NCBI GenBank assembly: GCA_021399445.1
Contig: JAJTUQ010000005.1
Coordinates: 4,650,001 to 4,714,000, forward strand
Source of the DNA: Xylogone sp. PMI_703
Lineage: Eukaryota; Ascomycota; Leotiomycetes
DNA: 64,000 bases
Reading direction: 5' to 3'
The notes under the pieces: model-generated
Told to the model about the DNA's origin: nothing
Seen by the model: the letters and a program-made list of their open reading frames with translations, nothing else
The model's database searches: none
Part shown: in pieces, positions 1 through 12,673 of the stretch
Layout: each line of letters opens with the position of its first letter
Numbering within the stretch: position 1 is the first letter of the stretch
Position numbers and translations under genes: made by a program

Positions 1-779
1 AAAATCTTATGATACAACCGAAAAGTATTCTCCTTTCCTTTGCCAAAAAACCAAAACCAAAAAAACGCACCAAATATCAAAAGAGTTCGTGCTGCTAAGG
101 CTCTACGTCTCTCCCAGTAATGCAGTGGCATGAAACCCACCATTACTAGGCCATACACCCTTTTTCCTTTCTAGACCTTGACCCGAGTTGACCTGACCGT
201 GTTACCATTACGCCGCTCCCGGGGGTCGTTATTTACTGTTGTATTATTTTAGGTTATATATTTCCTTTACTACTTTGAAAAGTTGAGGCTCGTGTTAGCG
301 TGGTATATGGAAAGTCTTGGCGCAGTCCCCCTTTCTCGCTTCTGGGATTACCCTTGAGAAGTGATATATTTAAGCTCTATTGAGAACAGAAATTCTAGGC
401 TTAGTCGAAGCACTGTGATATTGTTACAATGCTTGCATAATATCAAGTGTAATCATAGATAGCATTCACTATTTGAACATGTATACAACTACATATATAT
501 ATGTATAGATCGCCATGCCTTTAGTGGAGGTCGTCGGAAAGCATGCCGTGTCATCTATCAATTTAAGGACAACGGCACCATTCTCTTTCCTCGACATATT
601 TGTTTTGAGAATATGCTAGGCATATCAGAGAGAGCCAGCATGACAACGTATTTGGAATCGACAGCGACACTTCGCATCACCCTTGGGAACTACGAACGGA
701 ATAATAATGAATGTGCTTTATTACGCATGATCCTACTAATCTCATTATTCCCAACAATTTTATAAACGTGCGTCTTGTA
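1..779. other. Left-edge stretch without a recognisable gene
   Basis: AT-rich sequence with no convincing reading frame on either strand. A short alternating AT run (atatatat) lies near 494. It borders the SNF2 pseudogene and probably belongs to the same decayed, repeat-rich block. Confidence 0.5.
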
Positions 780-2670
780 CTACTGGAAATAAGGGAGGGC
801 CGGTGAGGCTTTGGTCTCAGAATCAAAGTCGTTGTTATCAAACTGTTTGTAGTCACTATTGGTAAGATCCGCTTCACACTTAGGGTCTTTGTATACATGC
901 TCCTTGCGCGTATTAAAGTTAGGCGCCGCCGCCGCAGCTTTGGCCGTGGAGTTGAAGTCGTCATTATCGAACATGTCAAATTCACCGTTGGCCAGGTCCT
1001 CCCCGTACCGCTCCTTTGCCAGGCGGATCTCCTCGGCGTTCACAACAACCTCCTTCGTCACGACCATTCGTGAGCCAAAGGTGCCGTATGACGTGACGAT
1101 AACGGTCCGCTGGGTCTAGGTTTGGGTATAAGTCAGTACATAGCGGCTGCAAGGAGGGAACAAGAGAAATACGTACGTCAGTGCTGGCTTTGTTCAAGCC
1201 CCGTAAGTAGGCCTTGATCTCAGGTAGCTCAGCGGGCAAGATGGTGCTGTCATCGTCCTTCGAAGTGCCGAACAACTGCTTGACGATGAGGCGGTCACCA
1301 ATCGACCTCTGTCCATCATCTAACCACTGCGGCACCAGTGAAGGAGGGCAGATGATCATTGTAGCAAAATATGTAGTGACCTGTGGGACCTGTATACGTC
1401 GCTCCGCATCTGCGGCAAGGTGGAGCCACGTCGTTATAGTCTTGCCGAGCCCACAATCATTTGCGATCACGCCGCCGTGGATCACAGACTTTTCCTACTT
1501 CCCCATCCAGGCTGCGTCTGTATTACAGTTAGTCACATTTTAATGCACTTTTTAGACGAGTTAGGGGAGCATGAGGCCTTAAATCCTATAGGGCGTAAGG
1601 AAGTAAGGGGTAATTTTTAAATCCTTGAGGATTTAAGGGCTTGGAGAGTTAAAAACTTACCTATAGGCTGCTATGGCTCGAGGATGAACTCGGTGTCGGT
1701 GGCTGAGGGGACCTTGATGGCCGGCAGGATGGGGTCTACGCTGATCAGTTCACAGGATTCTTGGAAATCGGGGGTAAAAGCTGTTAAAGTTGACAAGCCA
1801 CTCTGGATCTCTCAGAAGGGCGCGTCTTCGACGTTGTCGATGCCTTTTAAAGCTACACCGCGAGCTTCCATGCCAGTTTGCGTCACCAAGGCTTCCGGGT
1901 CATCGATAACCGCGTCTCCACCCACAAAGTCAATCCAGCACTATTGCCCTAGCTCTTTGCACGCCTCCCGTTGTTCAGATTGCGTTAACTTGGGCCTGTA
2001 TGCCACCTTGTAAGCTTGGCGTTAAGCCTTTGTCTTCGTGGCATAGGCGCCGCTGATCTCCATGTCCCCATGTGGGTTGACCATCTTGGTGAATACTTCG
2101 ATGGCCTTTTTGCATCAAGGTCGTAAGCATCGTCAACGTCACCCTCAGAATCGGAAGCTCCAGATTCATCCTTTGGGTTTGTGCCTGCATGACCCGTGCC
2201 TGACGAAAGTGACACCTGATCAAGCCGTTCTCGGCCATGACACCAAAGAACGTCTCAAGGCTGGTGAAGTCTTGCAGGGGAACAAGACCAAAGATTCCAT
2301 GTAGGGTCGGGGTCATGTTGGGAAAAGGCCGGACTATCACTGCGAGGTGACGGACGTGTTGCCAGTGGTTGCGTGGTAAGCCAATCGTCCGGTCCGGGTT
2401 GACCAGGCAGACAGTGTTGTGCCAGTCAATCCAGGCTGTATTGAGGCCAAGCATTGTGTTTATAACCACAGGGGTAAAACCGCTCCGATTGTAGTGGGTA
2501 AATGTATGAAACACTAGATTCCTCTGTTGCCAGTCGATATAGTCTCCTGTGTAATCAACGATTGCCGGGTCTATAGCGTCTCCCTCGAATCCTAACATAA
2601 ACAGGTTAGGCCGTGTTTGTTCGATGATGGCCCCCTGTAGCTCTGGCGGAAGTGTACTAAAACGGGACAT
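780..2670 (-). pseudogene. SNF2-family helicase-like pseudogene
   Basis: The clearest part (1485 downward) encodes the start of a SNF2 ATPase: HGGVIANDCGLGKT (Walker A), then ICPPSLVPQW (motif Ia region). A GTACGT..CCTAG intron near 1116-1178 joins this to TVIVTSYGTFGSR (the motif after the DEXH region) and an acidic tail ending at 780. Upstream on the same strand a long N-terminal part of unknown function starts with MSRFSTLPPELQ at 2670 and passes through three frames. In-frame stops lie at 2022-2024, 1941-1943, 1812-1814, 1671-1673 and 1495-1497. Most of these fit a C-to-T change of CAA, CAG or CGA. The C-terminal helicase lobe is absent. The gene is dead as it stands. SNF2 family assignment is good; the subfamily is unknown. 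Confidence 0.7.
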
Positions 2671-4845
2671 TTTGGGGAGTGAAAAAGGGATTCGGTGACT
2701 GGTGCTTAAATCCTGTAGGGTTTAGCAAAATCGTCGCTGCAAAAGATATATCAAAGGCAGTTTCCGGTTGACAGGCAGTTGCGCTATAAGGTCCTCGGGC
2801 TCTCTGTGCGATACACTGGTCCATGGGCATTACAGCCTTTCGGACGAGTCCTCTAGAGCTGTCGTGTTCCAAGGGTGGGACAAAAAAATCGCTTTGCTTT
2901 TCTCTTGACGAGCCCGCTTCCGCAGATATCTAAGGACAAATGCAATGAATCCTTATTTAACCAACCAACCATCCCCTTGATTTGGAACATAGAATTGTCG
3001 AAGGCACATGACGTCGACCATTAGTCTCTTTTCATGGGTAGCTCCGAGCTTGACCAAGCAATCGTATAGGGATTTGGAATCGGTACAAATAACAAGGGGA
3101 AGCTTAATTTTGAGGATCCGATCTATGGCGGCTCTGATTGCGATTACCACCATTAGTCGTGGCGTACAACTCTAAAGCCAATACCCTCCAGGTACATAAT
3201 CCGGGAACCGTAACTTTCGTCACACCTAATCGTGTGAGAGATTGTGTCCCAACTCCTGGAGATAAATAGGACGACTGCAGCAAACGGGTTGAACGTTGGA
3301 ATGATCAAGTTATTCGACGAGGTTGGAGACCTGATCTGCTTCATCGAAGTTGATTCCTGCTCCTGGGGAGGTACCGAAATGAAAATCGTGGACGGTCAGC
3401 CGGCCGATGTGTTCCTGGTACCTTGATGTTGAATACCCCATTGAAGACCTCTCTGATGGTAGATCTTGTGTCATCTGTAGAAGTTAGTCACTTTATCCAT
3501 TTAAGCTAACTCTATCGAGAAAGACTCACCTCGAGTGATGGAGCAAACCCGATGTATTTCACAAGCGCATTCGCAGGACTCGCATCTCCTTTTACCATGC
3601 TGTGTCCGATGGAAATGTCTTTTTACAGTCTGATTCCGGACAATTAGTCCAACTCGATTTCTGCCTTCCTCTCGCGCTCGACGAAGGATAGCAACTCCCG
3701 ATGTCCGCTTGGGATAGAAGAGAGAAGGAGGACGTCCATCCCGCTGGTTACTCTCGTTCAGTCGCTGCATTCATACTTCCAGCTGCCGCTCGATCTGCCA
3801 CCATGGTGTTGGGATCCTCTCGTGTGCCTGATGAACAGTTTGACATGGCCTGGTATCGATCCCCGGCATCAAAGTTGTATGCACATCGAAATGAAAGGCT
3901 CGTTGTAGTGATCGTCCAAGCTGAGGCCCTCGACAATACTAGGATTTAGGAATTCGCAGAGGAAGTGTCTGCCCTGGCGGTGTCATTTATGGCGAGCTCC
4001 TATTGCAGCGCAATGTCCCTGGACTCCGCATCCGTATTACGTGGGAATTGTTGCAGTTTACTCGTTGACACTCTGACATAGTACCTGTGATGATCTGAGC
4101 TGCTGAGTAATAAGCAAGGATCGAATGTGAATTGTATCATGTGTAATTCCACGAAATGGTAGTCGTGGTAGGTTCCGTACCAGTGGTTACCTCCGGTAGT
4201 CCATACAAAGGTCTATTCATCTTGATGACCCATGCTTTCGGGAGATCAAGACGTTTCGCCAACTCAGCCGGTGCATAGATGTGTTTAAACGTTCCAAGTG
4301 AGCCTCATCGCGCCAGAAAGACGCAATCACCATGGAAATGTAAGACCTGGTTACATGCCGTGGTTTGGGGATAATCAAGCGCAGCTGGCCTCGAATCTTC
4401 CTCTGGACAGGTGGACCACCCATTTCTGGTTTACGGGGTCTAGGACGTTTCTTACTAGCCGTGTGTTGGCCCAGAGGAATTCCATATACGTGGTTTCCCG
4501 GCAATTTGAGGTGACAGGAGTGCTGGAAACTGGAAAAGGGTGCCTTTGAACTGGCCCGATTGGAAGATATCCTAAAGGCAAACGCAGATTCAAGGCCATG
4601 TTCGTGGACGAAGAACACTCATCTTTTCCAAAAACTTCGCTACCAAACAGTATCAATAGGGGAAGTACTTCCTGCCTCCTAAGATTAGAATAGCAATGTG
4701 TTGTCCATCCTTGATAGCATCGTCTAGGGCTTTGAAATAGTCGGCATTGGTCCATATAGGCCGTGGGGATTTTTGTAGCGCTCGCTGTTTCGTTTGTACA
4801 CGAAAGCTGAAGAAGGCTCCACAAATCGATGAAACGGTTGATCAA
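2657..4845 (-). mobile_element. Decayed Ty1/copia-like retroelement block I
   Basis: Several minus-strand fragments match copia polyprotein motifs. At 2953-3153 is an RNase H piece (VICTDSKSLYDCLVKLG followed by EKRLMVDVMCLRQ). At 2657-2872 is the end of reverse transcriptase (AQRARGPYSATACQPE). Around 4150-4260 a proline-tyrosine-glycine motif (MNRPLYGLPE) sits where copia RT has KPLYGIAE. Frames change repeatedly and stops are frequent. The RNase H piece lies 5' of the RT-end piece on the coding strand, the reverse of copia order, so at least two insertions or a rearrangement are involved. No LTRs were found by eye. Copia family is inferred from remembered motifs; boundaries are approximate. 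Confidence 0.6.
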
Positions 4846-5395
4846 ATTTGTACAACTATCTGAGATGATGTCTATCCTTTTAAATACCAGTCCGGATGCA
4901 CCAAGACTGTATGCCTTGGATACCGAGTTTCGTCACGTCGCAAAAGGGCTAATTAAGGTGACCGAAGCTGCGATTATCGATGTCAGGACAGGTCAGATTG
5001 CCGTGAACGCGGTGCTTGATGAGCGTCGGGCAATGGAGGTAACGACGAAGCTTGGCAAGTTCTTGAGTGCCCAGCAACAAGACCCATCGGCACCTTCACA
5101 CATTTCGACAACCTATAGTGCTGCTGGTAAGGCGAAGCAGATAGAAGATTGCCAGATCAAAGCAAGTGATGTTTTTGTGGAATTTAGTACACAAACAATC
5201 AAGCTTCTCGACCTATGGAATGTGCGTTCGACCTTGAAGGAGCATCTTGGAGATGATGGGCTTCGCCTGCTGTGGCAACCGCAATGAAAGGTCTTTTCTC
5301 TCAAGAAATAGCGCTCTCATCCGGTACTCTCCAGGTCATATTCCGACTCCTTTTCCCGCAGGATCCCCTAGTATTACAGGTATGGCGAAGCAGGT
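4829..5395 (+). pseudogene. 3'-5' exonuclease-like gene fragment
   Basis: The first 152 codons read through. They contain LYALDTEF followed by EAAIIDVRTG, which resembles the first DEDD motif of RNase H-like 3'-5' exonucleases. The rest is weakly conserved. After the stop at 5285 the adjacent frame carries GLFSQEIALS and RLLFPQDPLV, which resemble the downstream part of fungal proteins of this type, so a frameshift near 5270 (or a very short intron) is likely. The remaining exonuclease motifs and the C-terminus are missing. It sits head-to-head with copia debris and is probably a relic. The family is an inference. Confidence 0.4.
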
Positions 5396-5440
5396 AGAAG
5401 ATCGTTCAACTCGTTGGATCTGTTGGCTCCGCTTGTTGCA

Positions 5441-5791
5441 TCAAAGATACCGTGCCTTCGTACGTGGAGAAAAATCCGTATCGACATCGTGTATGGAACA
5501 TGTAACGTGAGACCTGCCCAAGCCAGTTTGCCCACACTGTTGAAGTCGAGCCCACAGCGTCTTGATTTCACCAACGACTGTGGGTGTTCCATCATCATCA
5601 GGTACGATATCTAGATGTCCTCCAAGTGGGGTGCCAGCAGCACAAGCACTCGCACCTACGAAGCTCAACAGAATATCTCTGTGGCAGACATTTTGCAGTA
5701 AGCGAGTCTGTACACATAGAACGACCTCTCTTTCGAGAGCACTATCGCCATCACCTTCCACAGAGTCGTTCCTCTTCCTCTTAAGGCCCAA
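5441..5791 (-). pseudogene. Small ORF, possible PD-(D/E)XK nuclease fragment
   Basis: A 116-codon frame with an ordinary start (MGLKRKRND). It contains GHLDIVPDDDG, then VVGEIKTLW after eight residues: an aspartate followed by E-x-K, as in the PD-(D/E)XK nuclease core found in many fungal hypothetical proteins. It is much shorter than such proteins (usually several hundred residues) and no continuing exon was found. It lies among repeat debris. It may equally be a chance match; no function can be claimed. Confidence 0.3.
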
Positions 5792-6289
5792 GGAGTCGAC
5801 TTAGAGGCCCCATAAAGTGAACTGGGAAGAAAGAGGAACGAGCGGAGAATCGAGACCAGATCCCAAAAGAACAGAGCCCACCCCAGACAACGCAACGCTC
5901 AGACTACATGTTGAAGTGTATGAGAGCTGAAGAGCTATTTCCCGGGACACCTTGCCTTCTTAAATAGACATACGGTATCTAAGTCTAGGCAACGAAATCC
6001 CTCAGTCATGGAGTGAATGACTCACAGCTTCATGGACAAAGATCAAAGAATATGCAGGCAACGAGAGAAGCAAGCTAGGCAGATGCATATTTCACTGGTG
6101 TATGGATGTATTTGTTTGTCTTGAAACTAGATTTGCCTGGGGGAAACATTCCGTAACATGGCTCTCAAAGAGCCAAGGTGAGTCGTGAAAGTTCTGGAGA
6201 CGGCGTTTGATAGAATCGGTAAGTGATTAACCGTGGTCTCACATCGCTGGTAATATCCTCTCCACAATACACCACGGAGCCTGAGTTCT

Positions 6290-8741
6290 AGAAATAAGCA
6301 CGAGGACACCATAAACATGTCCTAAATATACCTTCGATATACGCTCCCCTCATATAGTTGATAGTCGATAACCTTGGTCCATGAGTACATTGAAACTTGG
6401 GATGAATATTTTCATAGTGTAGGCTAAACGCAAACAGACATTCAAAGGTACAGCAGACCTGAACCAGTCTTTCACGGTGCTGATCACTGCTCATTTCGTT
6501 CGTGACAAACGACGTGACGATGCCTCATTCCGGAGAGAGTTTGATGGACCGCATGTCTTTCGGGAGCAAACAGGACATGCGTCCAGGCCGTGAGTCTTTC
6601 CAAAGCCACAGTATGACTGGCCTGGTGCACCTGAACATGCTGTAGCCAAAACGGCACGCTTGATTGTTACCCGTTCTTTTTTGGCGCATGCTTGAGGGCT
6701 AGGATAGCAGTGCTTGATTGTACCGCTCCATGAAATGAAAGCTGGCGACTTAAACTGTAGAAACAGCCGGTATTGAGACCGCAAACCATAATTCGCAATG
6801 GGACTTATTTCTTCCGTCGTCATATCCTTGCACAATTTGTCGTTCCCTGACTATTCCTCCATCCTTGTCCAGTCTCTTCCGACTCCTCGTCATATTCAAG
6901 ATCGACCCATTCAAGACAGACCATCTCCGGATGCTCAACTCTGATATACTGCACCAGAACAAGCACACCAGATCTCCTGGGTCCCTTTCCTTCGGCGGAA
7001 CAGCTGCCTGGATCATTCTAGAGTATATTCTGTTGGTGTCAATTGCTAACCAAGCCCTCACTCTTTCCTTGAGTTCAACGGCGTTGGCAGCTAGTGGTGT
7101 GGATGTTAGTAGACGTCACCTCAAACGTATCAACAGTTTGGTAATACTAACCTGGCTCTCGTACAACTATGGTTGCCTCCATGTTTCCTGATTTCGGGGG
7201 AAAACTAAATCAGTGATAGAAGATTTTATGACGTCTAGGGATCAAAGCTTGTGGAAACTTCTAGAGATAGAAGCTTTTATGAGGTTACCAGCGAGTGTCA
7301 ATCTGCAAGTCATCTTTTTGCGGCTCAAGGGCGATTATAACACTGTAGTGCCGTATCCGAAGGGCATATCGAACAGAATAGCGTGTAGTATCGGAAAAGA
7401 AATACCTGTGGCTACACTACGTTCCCGCCTTCTTACGGCACGTATTATACACGTGCGTATAAGATGGCGGTTTGGTTCAGTGGCTTGAGCGTTAACGGAT
7501 AAGTCATAACATGCCTCTGGTTGACATACTGAAGCTATATACGTGCCTTTAGCCCTCTGAGCAACGAACTGTTCCTTAACGGTAAGGTTTTTCCGTGTTA
7601 TTCCTCTGGAGGATGTCGAATCCGTTGGTTCGAATACTTGTCTCAGGTTCTCACAATACCCATATTTTTTGGGCAATGTCCTATTTAGAAAGCCGATCAC
7701 TCATAGCAGTATTATTGATGTCCTTATCTATATCGAACCCTTCGCCAAAGAGCAATTGAATGTTCTCGACCTCGTTCCTCGTCTTCTGTACCTCAGGTCC
7801 TCCTTGATCGGCCATCTCGCGAGCTCCTTTGCCAGTTCATCTAGTTCGTCTTTCTGATGTGCGGAGGAACGAGATGTGCATAATTATCTACGGCACGGAG
7901 CTACGCCTAGCATGGGCTGCTCCGGTTCCGCCTGGCCTCCCTCCTCCACGACTGTGTCATAAGCGCGCTAGGGGTGTCATGTGGAAGCACATGCACCTAA
8001 CATAGACCGTCTCAATCATAGGAATTCTCGCAACTGTGATATGATCAACCGTTGCTCCCTTCTTATAATCTGGAGTTCCCTCAGGAGGGTGGACATCTCT
8101 GAGAGTACAATAAACATGTTCTCTTCGTCTGCGAATATCCTGCATGTAACTTTTCGTGAGCTACATTCGGCTACTCTTTGTCTGATCAGAGAGACGTGCG
8201 TAGAGTTAATTGATCAATGGTCATTGGAGGAGAGCCTACAATGTGGTTCAACCGCTTTATAGCCCCAACGCCAGGAATACGGTCTTCTAATCTCTGTCTT
8301 GAAAACATTCCTGAGTTGACTATCGACTCGAGCGAAGATAAACTTCTCTGATCCATCAGAAGAATCAGCATATATTTACATGCCACCTGGTTTTATAACA
8401 TGCACGGCATTGCCTTCTCCGCCGAATCGTAACGCAGTGATCACAGGTGTGGCTGAGGTGGATTATCTGTATCAACTGCTCGAGAGAAAGCTGTCGTAGA
8501 AGAACTTCACCCTAGCCAGAAGCTCTCGAGACATTTTCAGGTTTAATCTCGTGATAGGACTCTCATCGGGTGTTGGCGGTGCTCTCAAGGCCTCTACCAT
8601 ATGTTCGTAAGTGGAGTTGTGGTACAAATCACTGGCTCTGAACATTACCATATCCAATATAGGAGTCGACGGCCTTGACAATTGAGTATCCACAGCTCCA
8701 GCCATCAGAAGGTCCAAACTGTAAGAAAGTGATAGTAGCAA
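6290..8741 (-). mobile_element. Decayed Ty1/copia-like retroelement block II (repeat copy A)
   Basis: Minus-strand fragments of a second element. At 7335-7700 is an RT-end motif (AQRAKGTYIASVCQPEACYDLS). At 6750-7061 is a segment with IVQGYDDGRNKS, like the start of copia RT. At 8472-8741 lies a gag-like or unknown segment (HMVEALRAPPTPDESPIT, then LNLKMSRELLARVKF). A segment around 7700-7850 encodes RWPIKEDLRYRRRT. The 7.66-8.63 kb part recurs at 25.38-26.26 kb in the same order and strand, which proves a dispersed repeat independently of the family call. Frames are broken throughout. The element type of the 8.5 kb segment is uncertain. Confidence 0.6.
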
Positions 8742-11700
8742 CTAGCTAAGGTTGAACACACCAGATCCAGACATTGACAATAGGATTAGTATACGGTGGT
8801 TGAGATCAACGGATCCTGTTTTACCGTTTCATCCAACCCCCCAACACGTGATATTTGTGATTGAGATTGCTTATAAGCCGGATCATTTTCGGTATACACC
8901 ATTCCCGGAAGGGTGTAGACCAAAATATTTTTTTTTTTTTTGAGGCCAGGATTGAAGTATTCGTAAGGACCAGGGTTGCTGATTTGCCTACATTGTAGGA
9001 TGGCAAAGGTAAGAGATCCTGATTTGATCGTCTGTAGGGAAAGAGAAGAAGAAACAGAAGTGCTTCCTCGGAATGGAGAGAGGTATTTATAGACGAGACC
9101 TGAGAGAAAGAGGAATATTCACTTGGACAATTCAAGAGAAACAGAGAGAGAGTATGGGAACTTGGCTTCAAAAATTAGACATCGTATTCACTGGAATGAG
9201 TCCACAGTTATGTGGTTTGAATAAATGGTGTATGTTCATCCGTGGTTCATTCACTCAACTTGCAATATCTGAAATCTGGTGGCCTTAGTTAATTCACGCA
9301 TGTGTATCTTTTACTCCAGTTATTGGGTCATAAACAAGTAGAATTTAAGAGGATGTCTATGATCCTATGATTCACTTGAATCAATCAATACCGCATCCTC
9401 TCCCCATTCCCAAAAATAGAGTTAACGGCATGCCGTGTACTTCTGCGGGCCCGGATTTCGGAATTTAGGAATTCATGCCGTATCACGAAGGTGGTGCTGC
9501 TAGAGGCAGCACAACATACTACTATCCTACCACACATGTAATAGTAAGTAATATTTTTAGTTTAGTGGAACTTCATCAACTACGAAGTCCACGATGCTCC
9601 AGGAGCGACTCCTCCGTGGAGAATTCTCGGGAAAAAGGAATCAACGGTATGGAAACACAGGTAAGAGCCAAGAAAAGAGAGGGGAAAATGGGGGAAAACC
9701 AAACATGCGCAAGCAATTATAACCAATGACAAGTTGGGAGTGAGTAGCCATCCCGACTCGCTGGGCCGGCTGTGATGTTCCGGTATGGATAGGATCTCAC
9801 TCAGCGTTCGGAGGCAGCCCCGGCCTAGATTATCAGATTCGACGATGGCTCTTCTTCGGAACCAGAACGAAGCAAGTACAGTAGAAATGCCGAGCTTCTA
9901 TTATCTGATTATTATGATTATCTATCGGAGATATGAGACTGATTGTCGTTAAGGATTGCCGCAAGGGGAAACTGGGGTAAGAAAACGGGATGTTGAAATT
10001 TGGTTATGCTGACAGAGGAAGAAACTTGGGGAAGGGAGGCGGTTCTTGGTCGATTCTAGTGCAAACCGTTCTCGCGCGAGCCGTTGAAACCTGGAGTTTG
10101 GTTGCCAGAGCGCCTGATGACTTCAGGGTTTCCTGAGGAGGTGGACGAGTGTTTTGCGTTCTTGGGACCGATTTGATAACGCGGCTCGGCGGGTTTCTCG
10201 CAACGGCAGATGAACTCGGAGGCGGGGAAACAATGTTGCTGGAGTCAATTGCAATACTGTACGGTACAGTAGATGTTCATTTTTCTGATTGGAGGTTCAA
10301 TTGTTCATAGCTAGGCCCAAAAGGAAGGTGTACAAGTAGGAACTTCTTCCTGAGGCACCAGAATTGAAAACTTTTTCCCTTTTGTCTGTGTATGTGCATG
10401 TGTGCTTGTGTTCCTTGTGTGACTGTGTCAGCCCCTCCTTGCAGCTAGGATGTTTCCAGATCGGCGATGAGAAGAGAGGTGAGCACTACCACACTACCAA
10501 TCTGCTATCGATAAGTGGATAAGCCCTATCGATTATCGCTATCGATAGTGAGAGGATGGCGCGTTTCCCGCCTTGGCGCTCGTTTCTTCCGCGACACCGT
10601 CGGTCGGTATTTGCTGCTGATTGCTGACTGCCGCTGTACAGATTTATTGAAGAGCGTGCAGGCAAGATGGCCTTTCCCCGAACGAATCACTCCCTCTGAA
10701 TGGAATTCGCAGGTCAAGCGCATTGTATGCGGAAAAGGCACACGCGTCCCAGCACTTACAGTATTTGCTCCTCGGGGAAGGGCTGCTTCTCACCCGCAAT
10801 TGGGCGTCTGCAGGCTGTGGGAAGGGTCGGGACACAGCAGCTGAGCACGCATGAGTCCAGCAGAGGGATTTGTCTGCATGTACAGTACTGTGTAGAGCGG
10901 CCGGGATATCTATCGGGTATGGTAGGATAGAGATGGATGTCGGCTCTTTGATTTGTCTTTGTCTTTTCCTTGTTCCTGAGGGATCCCACTTGCGAGAGGA
11001 TTTCTTGCTTGTGTTCCTGTTGATCGCAAGCCATTCAGCCCATTCAGCCCAGCCAGCCAATGGAACCCCGGCAGCCGGGACCGGGACTGGGTGGCGTCAC
11101 GGTGGGATTCGTGCCTGGCACCAATGCAAGGGACGGCCTGGACTTCGGGCGGATCAGCGACTCAGGATTTTCCACGACCCACTTTGGCAACCACCACCAG
11201 CACCACCTTCGACCAACCTCGACCAACCTCAACCGACTCTCGGCCACTACCGACCAACTATCGAGAGGAAATATCACCACACACACACACCACTATTGTC
11301 TTCTTCCCTGTTCTTGTTGTGGGTGCTAGCAAGGAAGGGAATACAGTAGAGAGAAAGAAAACAATATTGTACAGCGCGCATTTTCCGTCACATGCATCCT
11401 CCAATTGAAAAGTAACAGCACTTTGACAAAGCCGGGAGCAGTGTCGTCATAAACCGCGCAGATTTTTTTTCTTCGGCCCTCATGGGTGTGAGGAGGATGT
11501 TGAGGTTGAGTCCAGAGCCAGAGCCCAGCCAGCACATCGTCCAGCACATCGCAAAGGCATCTGTCGTATCTGGTGTCTCGTCAATACTTGGAGCTTAGTT
11601 GTTGCAAAGTAATTAGATAGCTTAACCACTCACTCACTCACTCGGGCTCATCCGTAGTGGTAGTGACCACGATGGATAAGATGATTGCAAAGTTGCTGAG

Positions 11701-12673
11701 TTTGTAAAGTGGTTCCTCTAGAGAGAGACATCTCGAGACGAACCTACGGCTTGAGACAGTCGCTCCCTTCTCTCCCTCGCGCTGCTCTCCCGAGTCTCTC
11801 TCTGTTTCTCTCTCCTTGGCACCCACCCCTCCATCAGGAACTCAGTACAGTATGGCGGCATGGATGACATACCAAACAGATCCAATGAGCTGCCCCAGAT
11901 CCGCAGACCCGCTTCCCCCGTCTGCTCCCATTCGACCAGCCGTTTCAACTCCACACACCCACACAGCCGTCAATGGTTGGCGATCTAGAACTTCCCATGG
12001 TTCTTTTTTGCCACGCCAGGCACAAACTTGCTCCCGGGGGGGCTGACGGCAAGGGACTCCCTCGAATGGCTCAGGAACGCGTGGACCCCACGGCCAGGAA
12101 CAACGTGCATCCACCATAATCCATCCACATATCCGCCGCCGCCACCCTCCATCTTGACGTCTCCAGTAGTGCCTCTTCTCTGCCCGAAGAGGCACCCGGG
12201 AGGCTTTTGACAACGGGCCCGACAAAGCCTTTGACAGCCCTTGACAGGCCGGCACGTCGGGACAAAGGAAAAGTGTGCAAGTGGCACTTGCTAGTGTGAT
12301 GGACCTGGCTGCCCAAACCGGAAAGCCGTCCATCCTTCCCCCATGAGTTTATCCACTTTTCTTTTTTCTGACAAGCGGATCGAGCCCTGCTGCCCTGAGT
12401 CTTCCGTGGCCACTCCCCTCCCCGCTGCAAAACCTTCGAGAGGGAAACGTGTATATAAGGACCCTCACGCTTCGACCATAGACTCTTTTCCTTTCTTCCT
12501 CTCTCAACAAGCTTCATTCTCTTAGGAATCAACCTTACATTCTCTTATACGATCAGAGATCGTCTTACTATCCTTAAAAAGAAAAGAAAACATCACTGTC
12601 TGCGACAGCAACAACAACAAGCTTTCAAAGTCCTTCACTTTAGACAAAGCAAAACATCAACAAATCAATCAAA
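8742..12673. other. Gene-poor spacer upstream of the DNase1/thaumatin-like gene
   Basis: About 3.9 kb with no reading frame I can support. It holds a T12 run near 8931-8942, three CTATCGAT copies at 10505-10546, a (CA)n tract near 11279-11293 and (CACT)n near 11628-11642. The part from about 11.7 kb is C- and CT-rich, like a fungal promoter and leader. Open frames here overlap on both strands and show no domain. Confidence 0.5.
12452..12458 (+). promoter_or_regulatory. Probable TATA box of the DNase1/thaumatin-like gene
   Basis: TATATAA lies 216 bp before the ATG. It is followed by a CT-rich stretch (about 12480-12515) and an A/C-rich leader ending AATCAAAATGG, a typical strongly expressed fungal promoter layout. 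The leader would be roughly 180-190 nt. Inferred from position and sequence only. Confidence 0.5.
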
